NCBI GenBank assembly: GCA_019422105.1
Contig: JAHZDZ010000006.1
Span: forward strand, 124,001 to 188,000
Reading direction: 5' to 3'
Source of the DNA: Bacillota bacterium
GTDB lineage: Bacteria; Bacillota; Clostridia; Lachnospirales; Anaerotignaceae
Length of the DNA stretch: 64,000 nucleotides
In this document: positions 26,188 through 34,652 of the stretch, one piece after another
How the letters are laid out: each line of letters opens with the position of its first letter
How positions within the stretch are numbered: the first letter of the stretch is position 1
Notes under the pieces: generated by a model
Told to the model about the DNA's origin: nothing
What the model saw: the letters and a program-made list of their open reading frames with translations, nothing else
Databases searched by the model: none
Program-made: the position numbers and the translations under genes

Positions 26188-26694
26188 ATGAGAAAAATAG
26201 TACGTGTTTTTATAATTGTTTTATGTACGCTGTCAAATCCTTTTACAAATATAACGATAGAAGGTGAAGAGCCGATATTTTTTAAAAAAGAGCCATCGAC
26301 TTACAGTATAAATTCTGCTGTGAGTACAGAGGGGAAATATGACACGGCGGATTTGGAGCTATTGGCGAGACTTGTCCATGGGGAAGCGGGAGGAGATTTT
26401 GTTTCGGACGAACAGCAGAAAATGGTTGCATGTGTTGTATTGAATAGAATGAAGGATGAACGCTTTCCATCCTCATTAAAGGATGTTATCTATGAGAAGG
26501 GACAGTATGCCTGCGTGGATAACGGAAAAATAAATGAGGAGGCGACGGAGCGTGAAAGAAATAATGTCATGGAGGTGCTGAATGGAAGTTTCAAATGTCC
26601 TGAAAATATTGTATGGCAGTCAGAATTTCCACAGGGAAAGGGAGCGTGGAGAACATATGAGACATGCATTTCCAAAACCTATTTTTGCTATTGA
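26188..26694 (+). CDS. SleB-type cell wall hydrolase
   Basis: A 168-residue protein with a hydrophobic N-terminal segment (residues 6-25) that is a signal peptide or anchor, followed by a Hydrolase_2 (SleB) domain from about residue 50. The motif LARLVHGEAGGD holds the presumed catalytic Glu, followed by ACVVLNRMKDERFPSS and the later QY/W-rich strands. SleB-family enzymes are lytic transglycosylases best known from spore cortex breakdown. Here it sits in the rightward arm of a phage-tail island, so local wall opening for particle release or assembly is plausible. A sporulation role for the host is the alternative. Good GGAGG start. Confidence 0.75.
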   Translation: MRKIVRVFIIVLCTLSNPFTNITIEGEEPIFFKKEPSTYSINSAVSTEGKYDTADLELLARLVHGEAGGDFVSDEQQKMVACVVLNRMKDERFPSSLKDVIYEKGQYACVDNGKINEEATERERNNVMEVLNGSFKCPENIVWQSEFPQGKGAWRTYETCISKTYFCY

Positions 26695-26712
26695 TTAAGG
26701 AGGAAATATATC

Positions 26713-27111
26713 GTGGACATACTTGAAATAATATTACATACCTTAACAGGAGAGAAGTTGTCGATTCCCATTGAAAATATTGCGAAATGCATGATAAATA
26801 ACGTGAATTATACCGCGGGTCAAAAATGGTTAACTGCGGAAACGGCGGATTGCTTTCTTTTGGAGTTTAAACCAAAAGGGAATATTGCTTTTTCGGGCGG
26901 TGCTGTCAATACGGAAGAGGATATCTATATGCCTTTATTTTACTGCAGGGATATTGTATCTGTTTTGATTAGAGGAAAGGATTCTGAAATGCTTTATCGG
27001 CTTCCCTGGAGGAAATCGGCCGAGGGGAAAAACCTTTTGCAGTCTGTTTTCCGAAACCGCAGGAAAAATATCAAAATTGTTGTGAAAAGCAAGAAAAAGT
27101 TGCCAGAATAA
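26713..27111 (+). CDS. Hypothetical protein, last gene of the island
   Basis: A 132-residue protein with a GTG start preceded by AAGGAGG and 18 bp after the hydrolase stop, so the two are co-transcribed. The first half is a mixed alpha/beta pattern (TGEKLSIPIENIAKC, CFLLEFKP). The C-terminal 30 residues are strongly basic (RNRRKN, KSKKKLPE), suggesting nucleic acid or wall binding. No family recognised. Confidence 0.5.
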   Translation: MDILEIILHTLTGEKLSIPIENIAKCMINNVNYTAGQKWLTAETADCFLLEFKPKGNIAFSGGAVNTEEDIYMPLFYCRDIVSVLIRGKDSEMLYRLPWRKSAEGKNLLQSVFRNRRKNIKIVVKSKKKLPE

Positions 27112-27200
27112 TTTAACATTACGGAAGGGCAATTTGTATCAATTTATGGTATAATCAATATAAAATTTGTACTTTAAAGATTAACGCGCAGTATGGCTGG

Positions 27201-27213
27201 CATATGTTATAAT
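27201..27213 (+). promoter_or_regulatory. Extended -10 promoter
   Basis: TG-T-TATAAT (TATAAT at 27208-27213) upstream of the NimA-like gene. No good -35 at 17 bp, which the extended -10 may compensate for. Confidence 0.45.
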
Positions 27214-27276
27214 GTACCTATAAGAAAGACAGGGCAGGACTTTTGAATATATCATAGAATCATCAGGGGGGATTAT

Positions 27277-27741
27277 GTGAAGCCAAACCGGTTTATAGGA
27301 AAAGAAGAAGCGCTGGAAATTCTGAAGGGTGGAAGATATGGAGTGCTGTCCATGGTTTCGGCGCAGGGGAAGCCCTATGGTGTGCCGGTGAACTATTTTT
27401 ATGAGGAAGAGGAGAATGCGTTATATTTCCATTGCGCAGTCAAGGGTGAAAAGATAGACTGCATGAGGAAAAACAAAGAGGTAAGCTTTGTAGTTGTTAG
27501 AAATGAAGAATTGATACAGAAGCGTTTTATTACCCATTATGAAAGCGTATTGGTGCGGGGCATTGCCTCTTTTGTGACAGAAGAGAGGGCAAAGAGAATG
27601 CTTCTGGCGAAGCTTTGTGATGTGCTGGTGCCGGAAGGTTCAGACAGACAGCAGGAGGTTATCAATAAATATATCGCGGCTGTTATGATGGTGAAGATAG
27701 ATATAAGGGAAATCAGCGGAAAAAGAAATCAGGATGACTGA
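27277..27741 (+). CDS. NimA-like pyridoxamine-phosphate-oxidase-family flavoprotein
   Basis: A 154-residue FMN-binding split-barrel protein. The segment GRYGVLSMVSAQGKPYGVPVN followed by ALYFHCAVKGEKIDCM is typical of the NimA/5-nitroimidazole-reductase branch of the PNPOx family (shown here across residues about 19-75). Such proteins bind FMN as dimers and reduce small substrates; nitroimidazole resistance is known for some members but cannot be claimed here. GTG start after a GGGGGGA site. It lies 29 bp before a carboxylesterase gene, so probably one transcript. Confidence 0.8.
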   Translation: MKPNRFIGKEEALEILKGGRYGVLSMVSAQGKPYGVPVNYFYEEEENALYFHCAVKGEKIDCMRKNKEVSFVVVRNEELIQKRFITHYESVLVRGIASFVTEERAKRMLLAKLCDVLVPEGSDRQQEVINKYIAAVMMVKIDIREISGKRNQDD

Positions 27742-27770
27742 CAGGAAGCTGAAAAAAGGGGGACGTTACT

Positions 27771-29204
27771 ATGATAATTGAAACGGCTTCGGGGAAAATA
27801 GATGGTATTTATGAGGATGGGCTTTACCAGTTTCGAGGGGTTCCTTTTGCCAGTGCCAAAAGATTTCAAAAGCCTCAGTTAAATACATGGCGGGGTGTAA
27901 TTGAGTGTAAAAAATATGGCTACAGGCCAATGCAGGAGGCGGCGTTGACCTGCGGGAGCAGATACAGTGAGGACTGTCTGAATTTAAATATTTTTACACC
28001 CTCTCTGGATGAAAGGCTGCCTGTTGTCATTACCGTATACGGAGGAGCGTTTCAAAGGGGCAGCAACAGCGAGGCGGGATTTACCTGCTTTGTAAAGGGC
28101 GGCCGGCGGTTTGTTCATGTTGGGATTAACTATAGGCTTGGTATATTTGGATATCTGCATCTGGAGGATTATTTGGGTGATGAATACAGTCTGTCAGGCA
28201 ATTGCGGTCTTATGGATCAGATGATTGCACTGAAATGGGTGAGGGATAATATTGAGCACTTTGGAGGGGATCCTGAGAATATTACATTGATAGGCCAGTC
28301 GGCCGGAGGCAAATCAATAGGCGCGCTTATGGTTTCGCCCCATTCAAAGGAATTATTTCACAAGGCTATACTCTCAAGCGGATCTGTACAAACTATACGG
28401 GATAAAAAAACAGCAGGAGAGATAACACGAAGGTTACTGGAAATACTGGCGCTTGATGATGTTAAGGATATACTGACCATTGACGGGAGAAGGCTATTGG
28501 AAGCGCAGATAAAGCTGTGCAGCTTTTTTAGCACCTGCTTTTTCGGGCCTGTGGCGGATGGTACTATAATTCCTCTGGATTGGCAGAAGGCTGTCCGTTC
28601 CTCAAAGGGATGGAAGGGCTCCGCAGTTATTGGATCTGCCAGAAACGAGAGCTATATGCAGGTGAGTACAACGCCTGATTTTCTCAGTCAAATAGATTTG
28701 ATTCTGCACAATTATTTTGGGGATAACGATATCTATGCAAAGAAAGCTTACCAGGCTTTAACGAAGAAAAAGGCATTGACGGAGGAGGAGCAGAAAAAGG
28801 TCTGGCTCAGGATACTGTCCGATTTTATGTACCGTACCCACAGCGATCGGCTGGCGGATATACTGGCAGGAAGGGGACAAAAGGTATGGCAGTATTCCTT
28901 TGAGTTTCTGACAGCGGCACATGGCCTAGATTATGTATTGTTTTGGAACAATTTAAAGCTTTTGGAGGGACGTCCTGAGGAAGTGCTTCAAAGAGCGGAA
29001 AAGGTTAGCGAGACAATGTATGAGTTTTTTACTTCCTTTATTTTAAACGGTGACCCGAACTGTGATGCTGTACCGGACTGGAAGCCTTCCACAAAGCTGA
29101 AGAAGAAAAAACTTTTTGTGGATGACGATTGTACCGTTGTGGATATAAAAGGGAAGGATACCCTGACAGATTTCCCGGACTTTGCATTACAGTTTAAGGG
29201 CTGA
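27771..29204 (+). CDS. Type B carboxylesterase
   Basis: A 477-residue alpha/beta-hydrolase of the carboxylesterase/cholinesterase family (pNB-esterase-like). Visible landmarks: EDCLNLNIFTP (67-77), the oxyanion region GGAF (91-94), nucleophile Ser 177 in GQSAGG, acid Glu 293 in SARNESY and His 384 in AAHGLDY. All triad members are present, so it should be active. There is no signal peptide, so it is cytoplasmic, and its natural ester substrate is unknown. It follows the NimA-like gene closely and ends at a terminator. Confidence 0.9.
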   Translation: MIIETASGKIDGIYEDGLYQFRGVPFASAKRFQKPQLNTWRGVIECKKYGYRPMQEAALTCGSRYSEDCLNLNIFTPSLDERLPVVITVYGGAFQRGSNSEAGFTCFVKGGRRFVHVGINYRLGIFGYLHLEDYLGDEYSLSGNCGLMDQMIALKWVRDNIEHFGGDPENITLIGQSAGGKSIGALMVSPHSKELFHKAILSSGSVQTIRDKKTAGEITRRLLEILALDDVKDILTIDGRRLLEAQIKLCSFFSTCFFGPVADGTIIPLDWQKAVRSSKGWKGSAVIGSARNESYMQVSTTPDFLSQIDLILHNYFGDNDIYAKKAYQALTKKKALTEEEQKKVWLRILSDFMYRTHSDRLADILAGRGQKVWQYSFEFLTAAHGLDYVLFWNNLKLLEGRPEEVLQRAEKVSETMYEFFTSFILNGDPNCDAVPDWKPSTKLKKKKLFVDDDCTVVDIKGKDTLTDFPDFALQFKG

Positions 29205-29230
29205 TAGGTGATTATTGAAAATGTGGGAGT

Positions 29231-29267
29231 GGCAAAGGTTGCATGAATTACTTTTGCCGCTTTTTTT
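29231..29267 (+). terminator. Terminator after the carboxylesterase
   Basis: GGCAAAG and CTTTTGCC pair, followed by seven T residues. A short open frame at 29215-29490 runs through it and is therefore doubtful. Confidence 0.65.
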
Positions 29268-29634
29268 GTTTGCAGTTTTTTTCATTTATATTCTTGTTTT
29301 CAATGGAGATGCAGCAGCTATCGGCTTTAAATTGGATGATTTCAAGTTTAATCTTTCTTTTGAAGAAAAGTATCAAAAGAACGTTGAAAATAGCACATAT
29401 CTGAAAAATACAGCCCGAAACGGTATGGTTTTTCAAATATTTCGATTTACATACACGAAAATTAAAATTTTCCTCCCGGTGCAAGAATGAACCCTTTGCA
29501 GAGAGACTTGGAGGCAATGCCTTCACAAGAACTTTTTATAAAAAAGATTGCTTTATATCCTGCGGAAAAGAAGATTCCTTTCTCTGCTTCAGGTTGATTT
29601 TTTGTTGGAAAATGGTAGAATAAGGTGAATATTT
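29268..29634. other. Intergenic stretch, no supported gene
   Basis: AT-rich, with no ribosome binding site in front of any frame except AAGGTGA just before the permease start. A segment near 29470-29525 (CTCCCGG ... GGAGGC) could fold, but I recognise no RNA family. Confidence 0.4.
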
Positions 29635-30768
29635 TTGGAAAGGGCAGAAAAAGGGATGAAGGAGCGTTTCATAGAATTTTTAAAAAATGATACCGTATTG
29701 GTCACAGCATTTTTTGCCGCTGTATGCACAATGATTGCGGTTCCGCCGAATCTGCAGTACTTCTCCTACATAGACTACAGGGTTTTGGCGCTGTTATTTT
29801 CTCTTATGTCAGTTGTAAACGGGCTGGAGATGGAGGGCTTTTTTGATGTGCTGTCGGAGGCTCTTTTAAAGAGGGTTCACAATACAAGAGAGTTGGTTTT
29901 GTCTCTTGTTTTGCTGTGCTTTTTTTCATCTATGTGGATTACCAATGATGTCAGCTTGCTAACCTTTGTGCCGTTAGCAATTATGATACTGAAAAAGGTA
30001 CGCGGAGAGCAATATTTGATTTTTACAATTGTAATGCAAACAATAGGCGCTAACTTAGGCAGCATGCTTACACCTGTGGGAAATCCTCAAAATTTATATT
30101 TGTACTCCCGCTATCCAATCAATCCGGGGGAGTTTTTCAAAATTACTGTGCCGGTTGTTGCTGTATCTTTGGGTCTTTTAATATTGGCATGCGGTTTTGT
30201 CAAAAAAGAGAAAGTAGAGGTATCCATGGGGGAAGGAAGAAAAATTCGTGACAGAAGGAACACTGCTGTATTCGGCGTTTTATTTCTGCTTTGTCTATTG
30301 TGTGTGCTTCATATTGTTGATTACAGACTGATGGCCGCAATAATTTTAGTCTCTCTTTTTGCTGTTAATAAAAGGCTTATATTGACAGTGGATTACGGCC
30401 TGCTTTTTACATTTGTCTGCTTTTTTGTAATAGTGGGCAATATAGGAGAAATAGAGGCAGTAAAGAACGTAATCGGTATGTTTATGGAGGGACGTGAAAT
30501 ACCGTTTGCGCTGGTGCTGAGTCAGATAATATCCAATGTGCCGGCGGCAGTTTTATTGAGCGCCTTTACGGAAAATTACAGGGCACTGATTGTGGGAACG
30601 AATATCGGTGGGCTTGGCACTTTAATTGCCTCTCTGGCCAGCCTGATTTCCTTTAAATTTTACAAAAGAACGGAGGCGGCTGACGGGAAAAAATATGTAC
30701 TGTGGTTTACTGTATGCAATGTGATATTTCTCATTGTTTTATGCCTGTTTTCTTTTTTGTTCCTATGA
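29635..30768 (+). CDS. SLC13/ArsB/NhaD-type ion transporter-like permease
   Basis: A 377-residue membrane protein with about 10 hydrophobic segments. FFSSMWITNDVSLLTFVPLA (about residues 96-115) and TPVGNPQNLYLY (about 142-153) correspond to the conserved N-D and G-N-P/G-N-x-x-N motifs of the ArsB/NhaD/citrate permease superfamily, and SQIISNVPAAVLLSAF near residue 297 repeats the pattern in the second half. It probably exchanges an anion or Na+ with protons; the substrate cannot be told. The TTG start is preceded by AAGGTGA; the ATG at 29656 is an alternative. Confidence 0.8.
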   Translation: MERAEKGMKERFIEFLKNDTVLVTAFFAAVCTMIAVPPNLQYFSYIDYRVLALLFSLMSVVNGLEMEGFFDVLSEALLKRVHNTRELVLSLVLLCFFSSMWITNDVSLLTFVPLAIMILKKVRGEQYLIFTIVMQTIGANLGSMLTPVGNPQNLYLYSRYPINPGEFFKITVPVVAVSLGLLILACGFVKKEKVEVSMGEGRKIRDRRNTAVFGVLFLLCLLCVLHIVDYRLMAAIILVSLFAVNKRLILTVDYGLLFTFVCFFVIVGNIGEIEAVKNVIGMFMEGREIPFALVLSQIISNVPAAVLLSAFTENYRALIVGTNIGGLGTLIASLASLISFKFYKRTEAADGKKYVLWFTVCNVIFLIVLCLFSFLFL

Positions 30769-30884
30769 CTTTTGGGTTTTGACAGCTGATTTGTCAAATT
30801 ATGCTTGATGGAAAGGCATTCATCATATAGAATAGAAAAGATAGTGTTTGATGCTAGAATGAAGAAATTAAGGAGAATGGAAAA

Positions 30885-32504
30885 ATGATTAGTGCAAATG
30901 ATGTATCGCTGCAGTATGGCGGCAGGGTACTGTTTAAAGATGTAAACGTCAATTTTACGAAGGGTAACTGCTATGGTCTTATTGGTGCCAACGGTACCGG
31001 CAAATCTACGTTTTTAAAGATACTTGCTGGAGATTTGGAGCCAAATAAGGGCTCTGTGTTTATAACTCCAGGGGAACGCCTTGCGGTTTTAAAGCAGGAC
31101 CACTTTATGTTTGACGAGTTTGATGCGGTCAAGACGGTGCTCTATGGACATAAACGCCTGTATGATATTATGGAGGAGAAGGAGGCCCTTTACAGTAAGT
31201 CGGATTTCAATGACGAAGACGGAATCAGGGTTTCTGAGCTGGAAGGGGAATTCGCGGAGCTTGACGGATGGAACGCGGAGAGCAATGCGGAAATTCTTTT
31301 AAATGGCCTTGGCGTCACCAATGAGTTCCATTATATGAAAATGAAGGAGCTCAGCGGAAATCAGAAGGTGAAGGTTCTCTTGGCACAGGCCCTTTTTGGC
31401 AATCCTGATATTCTACTTCTGGACGAGCCGACAAACCATTTGGATATAGGATCTATCCGATGGCTGGAAAACTTTTTGATGGATTTTGAAAATACTGTAA
31501 TTGTAGTATCCCATGACAGGCACTTCCTGAATAAGGTTTGTACCCATATCGCCGATATAGACTATGGTAAAATTACCATGTTTGTCGGTAACTATGATTT
31601 CTGGTATGAATATACCCAAATGACGCAAAGACAGCTGAAGGATCAAAATAAGAGGACGGAGCAGAAGATGAAGGAACTGCAGGAGTTTATACAGCGCTTC
31701 AGTGCCAATGCCTCGAAATCCAAGCAGGCAACCAGCAGGAAAAAGCTTCTGGATAATCTGCAGCTTGATAACATTAAGCCATCCTCCAGAAAATATCCCT
31801 TTGTCAATTTCAAACAGGACAGGGAGGTTGGAAATGATGTTTTGGAGGTAAAGGGGATAACCAAAACAATAGGGGACAGAAAAGTGCTGAATAATATCAG
31901 CTTTATGATAAACCCCAATGAGAAGGTTGCCTTTGTAGGTGAGGACGAAATTGCCAGAACAACACTGTTCCAGATATTATCAGGGGAAATGGAGCCGGAT
32001 GAAGGTTCTTTTAAGTGGGGCATTACCACTTCCAGGGCGTATTTTCCAAAGGACAACTCAAAATATTTTGACGGCTGCCACGATTCTTTAGTGGACTGGC
32101 TGCGTCCCTATGCCAAGGACGGGGAGAAATATGACTCCGATATTCGAGGATGGCTTGGCCGAATGCTTTTTTCGGGCGAGGAGGCCATGAAGGAGGCGAG
32201 CGTGCTTTCCGGAGGGGAAAGGGTGCGCTGTATGCTCTGTAAAATGATGATTTCAGGCGCTAATATTCTGATACTGGATGAGCCTACAAACCATCTGGAT
32301 TTGGAATCGATTACCGCTTTAAATAATGGTCTGATTGACTACAAGGGAACGATACTCTTTGATTCCCATGACCACCAATTTGTACAGACTGTGGCAGACA
32401 GGGTTATAGAAATTCTGCCAAATGGTATCATTGACAGGAAGGAAAGCTACGACGAATATCTGGATAATGAGGATGTCAATGAAATGCGGGAAAGACTGAA
32501 ATAA
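30885..32504 (+). CDS. ABC-F family ATPase (YkpA/YbiT-like)
   Basis: A 539-residue cytoplasmic protein with two ATPase domains and no membrane segments. Domain 1 has GANGTGKST (Walker A), LSGNQKVKV (signature) and LLLDEPTNHLD (Walker B). Domain 2 has LSGGERVRC and LILDEPTNHLD, but its Walker A is altered to GEDEIARTT, with Arg in place of the usual Lys. The linker (about 245-300) is charged and helical. ABC-F proteins act at the ribosome in translation quality control or antibiotic protection. Altered second-site nucleotide binding is possible. It is a single-gene unit. Confidence 0.9.
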   Translation: MISANDVSLQYGGRVLFKDVNVNFTKGNCYGLIGANGTGKSTFLKILAGDLEPNKGSVFITPGERLAVLKQDHFMFDEFDAVKTVLYGHKRLYDIMEEKEALYSKSDFNDEDGIRVSELEGEFAELDGWNAESNAEILLNGLGVTNEFHYMKMKELSGNQKVKVLLAQALFGNPDILLLDEPTNHLDIGSIRWLENFLMDFENTVIVVSHDRHFLNKVCTHIADIDYGKITMFVGNYDFWYEYTQMTQRQLKDQNKRTEQKMKELQEFIQRFSANASKSKQATSRKKLLDNLQLDNIKPSSRKYPFVNFKQDREVGNDVLEVKGITKTIGDRKVLNNISFMINPNEKVAFVGEDEIARTTLFQILSGEMEPDEGSFKWGITTSRAYFPKDNSKYFDGCHDSLVDWLRPYAKDGEKYDSDIRGWLGRMLFSGEEAMKEASVLSGGERVRCMLCKMMISGANILILDEPTNHLDLESITALNNGLIDYKGTILFDSHDHQFVQTVADRVIEILPNGIIDRKESYDEYLDNEDVNEMRERLK

Positions 32505-32601
32505 AAGTAAGAAGGCGGGGAGCCCTCAGTGTATAAGGTCAAGGGTGAAATCCTTGCAGGGTTTTAGGGATAAAGCCCTAAAAATTGATTTTATTAACAC
32601 A

Positions 32602-32628
32602 CAAAGGGCGCTTTTTAGGCGCCCTTTG
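32602..32628 (+). terminator. Hairpin after the ABC-F gene
   Basis: CAAAGGGCGC with its complement around a T-rich loop. The following T run is delayed, so it is a probable but not classical terminator. Confidence 0.5.
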
Positions 32629-32655
32629 TCTATCAGCAGTATTTTTTGATATAAT
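32626..32655 (+). promoter_or_regulatory. Sigma-A promoter in the 32.6-kb intergenic region
   Basis: TTGTCT (32626-32631), an 18-nt spacer and TATAAT (32650-32655). The gene it serves is unclear; threonine aldolase is the next rightward gene, over 500 bp away. Confidence 0.5.
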
Positions 32656-33202
32656 ATGATGCTTGAAGCAGAGATGCTGGAAACCTGTGGTTTCTCGGTA
32701 TATTTACTGTGCAATGGCCTTTTACACTGCACACCTTAACCGGCAAGCCCCTATGTGTGCTTTTTAAGAGTCATTTTCTCTGCTTTTATGATATAATATC
32801 CGCGAAAAAGCGGAGAGAAGCTGAAAAAGGAACGAAATTACTGCTTGCAGGCAAAGAGTGTTACTTTGAAAGCTTCGAGGAGCAACGCGACCGAGCAAAA
32901 CGAAAGTTTTGCGAGGAACTCCGCGTTAATTTATGATATAATATCCGTGGATAAGAAAAGAAAAAGGCAGTATGCGTTTTCTTATTTTTTTCCGCTTGGA
33001 TAATAAGTTTATTTTGCCCGGTTTTGATAGGAAGGGCGAAAAAGCAATAGCGGACGGCCTGGAAAGGGCTGCATACCATAGGTTTTCCCTGTTTTTGAAG
33101 TGAGAGAATACAGGATATGCGAGTCTGTTTGTTTTAAGCCGCTGTGCGAATGCTTTGTAGGAAGGTTTCAATATACGATAGCAAGGAAAGGATGAATACG
33201 CT

Positions 33203-34234
33203 ATGATGAATGGCAAAATTGATTTGAGAAGCGATACGGTAACAATTCCAACGCCTGCAATGCGACAGGCTATGTTTGAGGCTGAGGTTGGGGATGATGT
33301 GTACGGCTCTGATCCTACAGTAAATGCCTTGGAAGCTTTGGCTGCTGAGATGTTTGGCAAGGAGGCAGCATTATACGTTCCAAGCGGCACCATGAGTAAC
33401 CAGCTTGCCCTCTTTACGCATGTAAACCGCGGCGAGGAGGTTATCTGTCCGGATAACTGCCATATTATTATTCATGAGGCGGGAGCGCCCGCCATTATTG
33501 CCGGTGCACAGCTTCGAAGCATTCATCCCGTAAATGGGGAGATGCCCTTTGATTTGGTTGAGGGAACGGTAAGAAAGGATTTAAAGGATATTCACAGCCC
33601 CAAAACCGCTTTAATTACATATGAAAACGCAGACTCCGACGGCATGGTCAGAAACATCCCCTATATGAAAAGAATTAAGGAAATTGCGGAAAAATACAAT
33701 TTACAGGTGCATGTGGACGGCGCCCGTATTTTTAATGCGGCCCATGTTTTGGATGTAGACGTAAAAGAATTTGCCCCCTTCTATGATACGATTTCTGTCT
33801 GTTTATCCAAAGGCTTGTGCGCGCCTGTTGGCTCTGTGTTAATTGGAAGCAGGGAATTTATTGACAGGGCAAGAAGAAAAAGGAAAATTATGGGCGGCGG
33901 TATGCGTCAGTGCGGTATTATTGCGGCGGCCGGCATTGTGGCTTTGAAAGAAATGACGGGCAGACTGGAGGAGGACCATGAAAATGCCAGATACCTTTTA
34001 AAAAGGCTGAAGGAGGTTGAGGGCATTGAGGTATATGAGGACAGAACTCAGATTAATATGGTATTTTACCGTCTGAATGGATTTAAGCTGTCCGTGGAGG
34101 AGCTTGTAAAGTACCTGTTGGAGAAAAATATTGTAATCAATGGCCTTGACAATGGAATTATGCGTTTTGTAACTCACTATTATGTGACAAAGGACGATAT
34201 TGATACGTTAATTGATACTCTAAAGGCAGTTTAA
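33203..34234 (+). CDS. ltaE: Low-specificity L-threonine aldolase
   Basis: A 343-residue PLP enzyme that splits threonine/allo-threonine into glycine and acetaldehyde. Family features: IDLRSDTVTIPTPAM at the N-terminus, GDDVYGSDPTVN, VPSGTMSNQLAL (about 67-78), HVDGARIFNAA (about 171-181) and the PLP lysine in CLSKGLCAPVGS (about residue 203). The length fits the family. It is cytoplasmic. The gene stands alone between a promoter-rich spacer and a terminator. The symbol follows the low-specificity type; stereo-preference cannot be read from sequence. Confidence 0.92.
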   Translation: MMNGKIDLRSDTVTIPTPAMRQAMFEAEVGDDVYGSDPTVNALEALAAEMFGKEAALYVPSGTMSNQLALFTHVNRGEEVICPDNCHIIIHEAGAPAIIAGAQLRSIHPVNGEMPFDLVEGTVRKDLKDIHSPKTALITYENADSDGMVRNIPYMKRIKEIAEKYNLQVHVDGARIFNAAHVLDVDVKEFAPFYDTISVCLSKGLCAPVGSVLIGSREFIDRARRKRKIMGGGMRQCGIIAAAGIVALKEMTGRLEEDHENARYLLKRLKEVEGIEVYEDRTQINMVFYRLNGFKLSVEELVKYLLEKNIVINGLDNGIMRFVTHYYVTKDDIDTLIDTLKAV

Positions 34235-34277
34235 TATTGCACTTAGCACAAAAAACAGTCAGAGACAGTTTTTTTGA

Positions 34278-34325
34278 TGGAGAAAAATGCCCGGAATACG
34301 GCGAAGTATTTGGGCTTTTTCTCCA
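34278..34325 (+). terminator. Terminator after threonine aldolase
   Basis: TGGAGAAAAATGCCC pairs with GGGCTTTTTCTCCA (one bulge) around a 19-nt loop, giving a strong stem-loop before ATTTTA. Confidence 0.7.
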
Positions 34326-34373
34326 TTTTAGATAGTTTAAATCATGATTTTTCAGGAAAGGAATTTTGGCAAT

Positions 34374-34652
34374 ATGGCTCGTATTATTATCAGTCTGGCA
34401 ATTGGTTTTATCATAGGTTATAAGAAGTTTATTTCCGATAAGCTCATAGTGCTCAACAGTCGTATGCAGACGGTGTGGCTTGTAATTCTGATTTTTTCAA
34501 TGGGAACCAGCATCGGCGCCAATAAGGAAATACTTGAGAAGCTTCCCGCACTGGGGGGGAAGGCCCTTTTGTTTGCGGCTGCCTGCTGCATCGGCAGTGT
34601 ATTGATGGTTTACTTATTTTCCTTTTTCATTGAGAAGGAGGATAAAAAATGA
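34374..34652 (+). CDS. LysO-type lysine exporter, N-terminal half
   Basis: A 92-residue membrane protein, the first half of a DUF340/LysO transporter. It has three hydrophobic segments; WLVILIFSMGTSIGANKEIL (about residues 33-52) matches the first repeat of LysO. In E. coli LysO both halves are one chain of about 300 residues; here the halves are separate genes that overlap by four bases (ATGA), so they are coupled and should form one complex. The start at 34374 is chosen because AAAGGA lies upstream; an earlier ATG at 34344 is less likely. Confidence 0.8.
   Translation: MARIIISLAIGFIIGYKKFISDKLIVLNSRMQTVWLVILIFSMGTSIGANKEILEKLPALGGKALLFAAACCIGSVLMVYLFSFFIEKEDKK

Larger units (their letters stand above)
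32505..33202. other. Promoter-rich intergenic stretch without a supported gene
   Basis: About 700 bp before the threonine aldolase gene. It holds a 10-bp GC-rich hairpin at 32602-32628 (CAAAGGGCGC and complement) and three TGATATAATAT elements at about 32648, 32790 and 32935, roughly 143 bp apart; the first has TTGTCT 18 bp upstream. The DNA between the copies is not similar. Near 32870-32935 there are GC-rich short palindromes (AAAACGAAAGTTTT). A short untranslated RNA is possible but not recognised. Confidence 0.5.

Noticed and set aside
4962..27280. Attachment-site direct repeats bounding the phage-like island
   Set aside because: Comparison by eye of both borders gave no convincing direct repeat, and no intact integrase is present.
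29215..29490. 91-codon open frame with a hydrophobic start after the carboxylesterase
   Set aside because: Its beginning coincides with a rho-independent terminator (29231-29267), so the hydrophobic stretch reflects the T run; no ribosome binding site.
32709..32936. 75-codon open frame in the spacer before threonine aldolase
   Set aside because: It runs across two promoter-like elements and palindromes and has no ribosome binding site.
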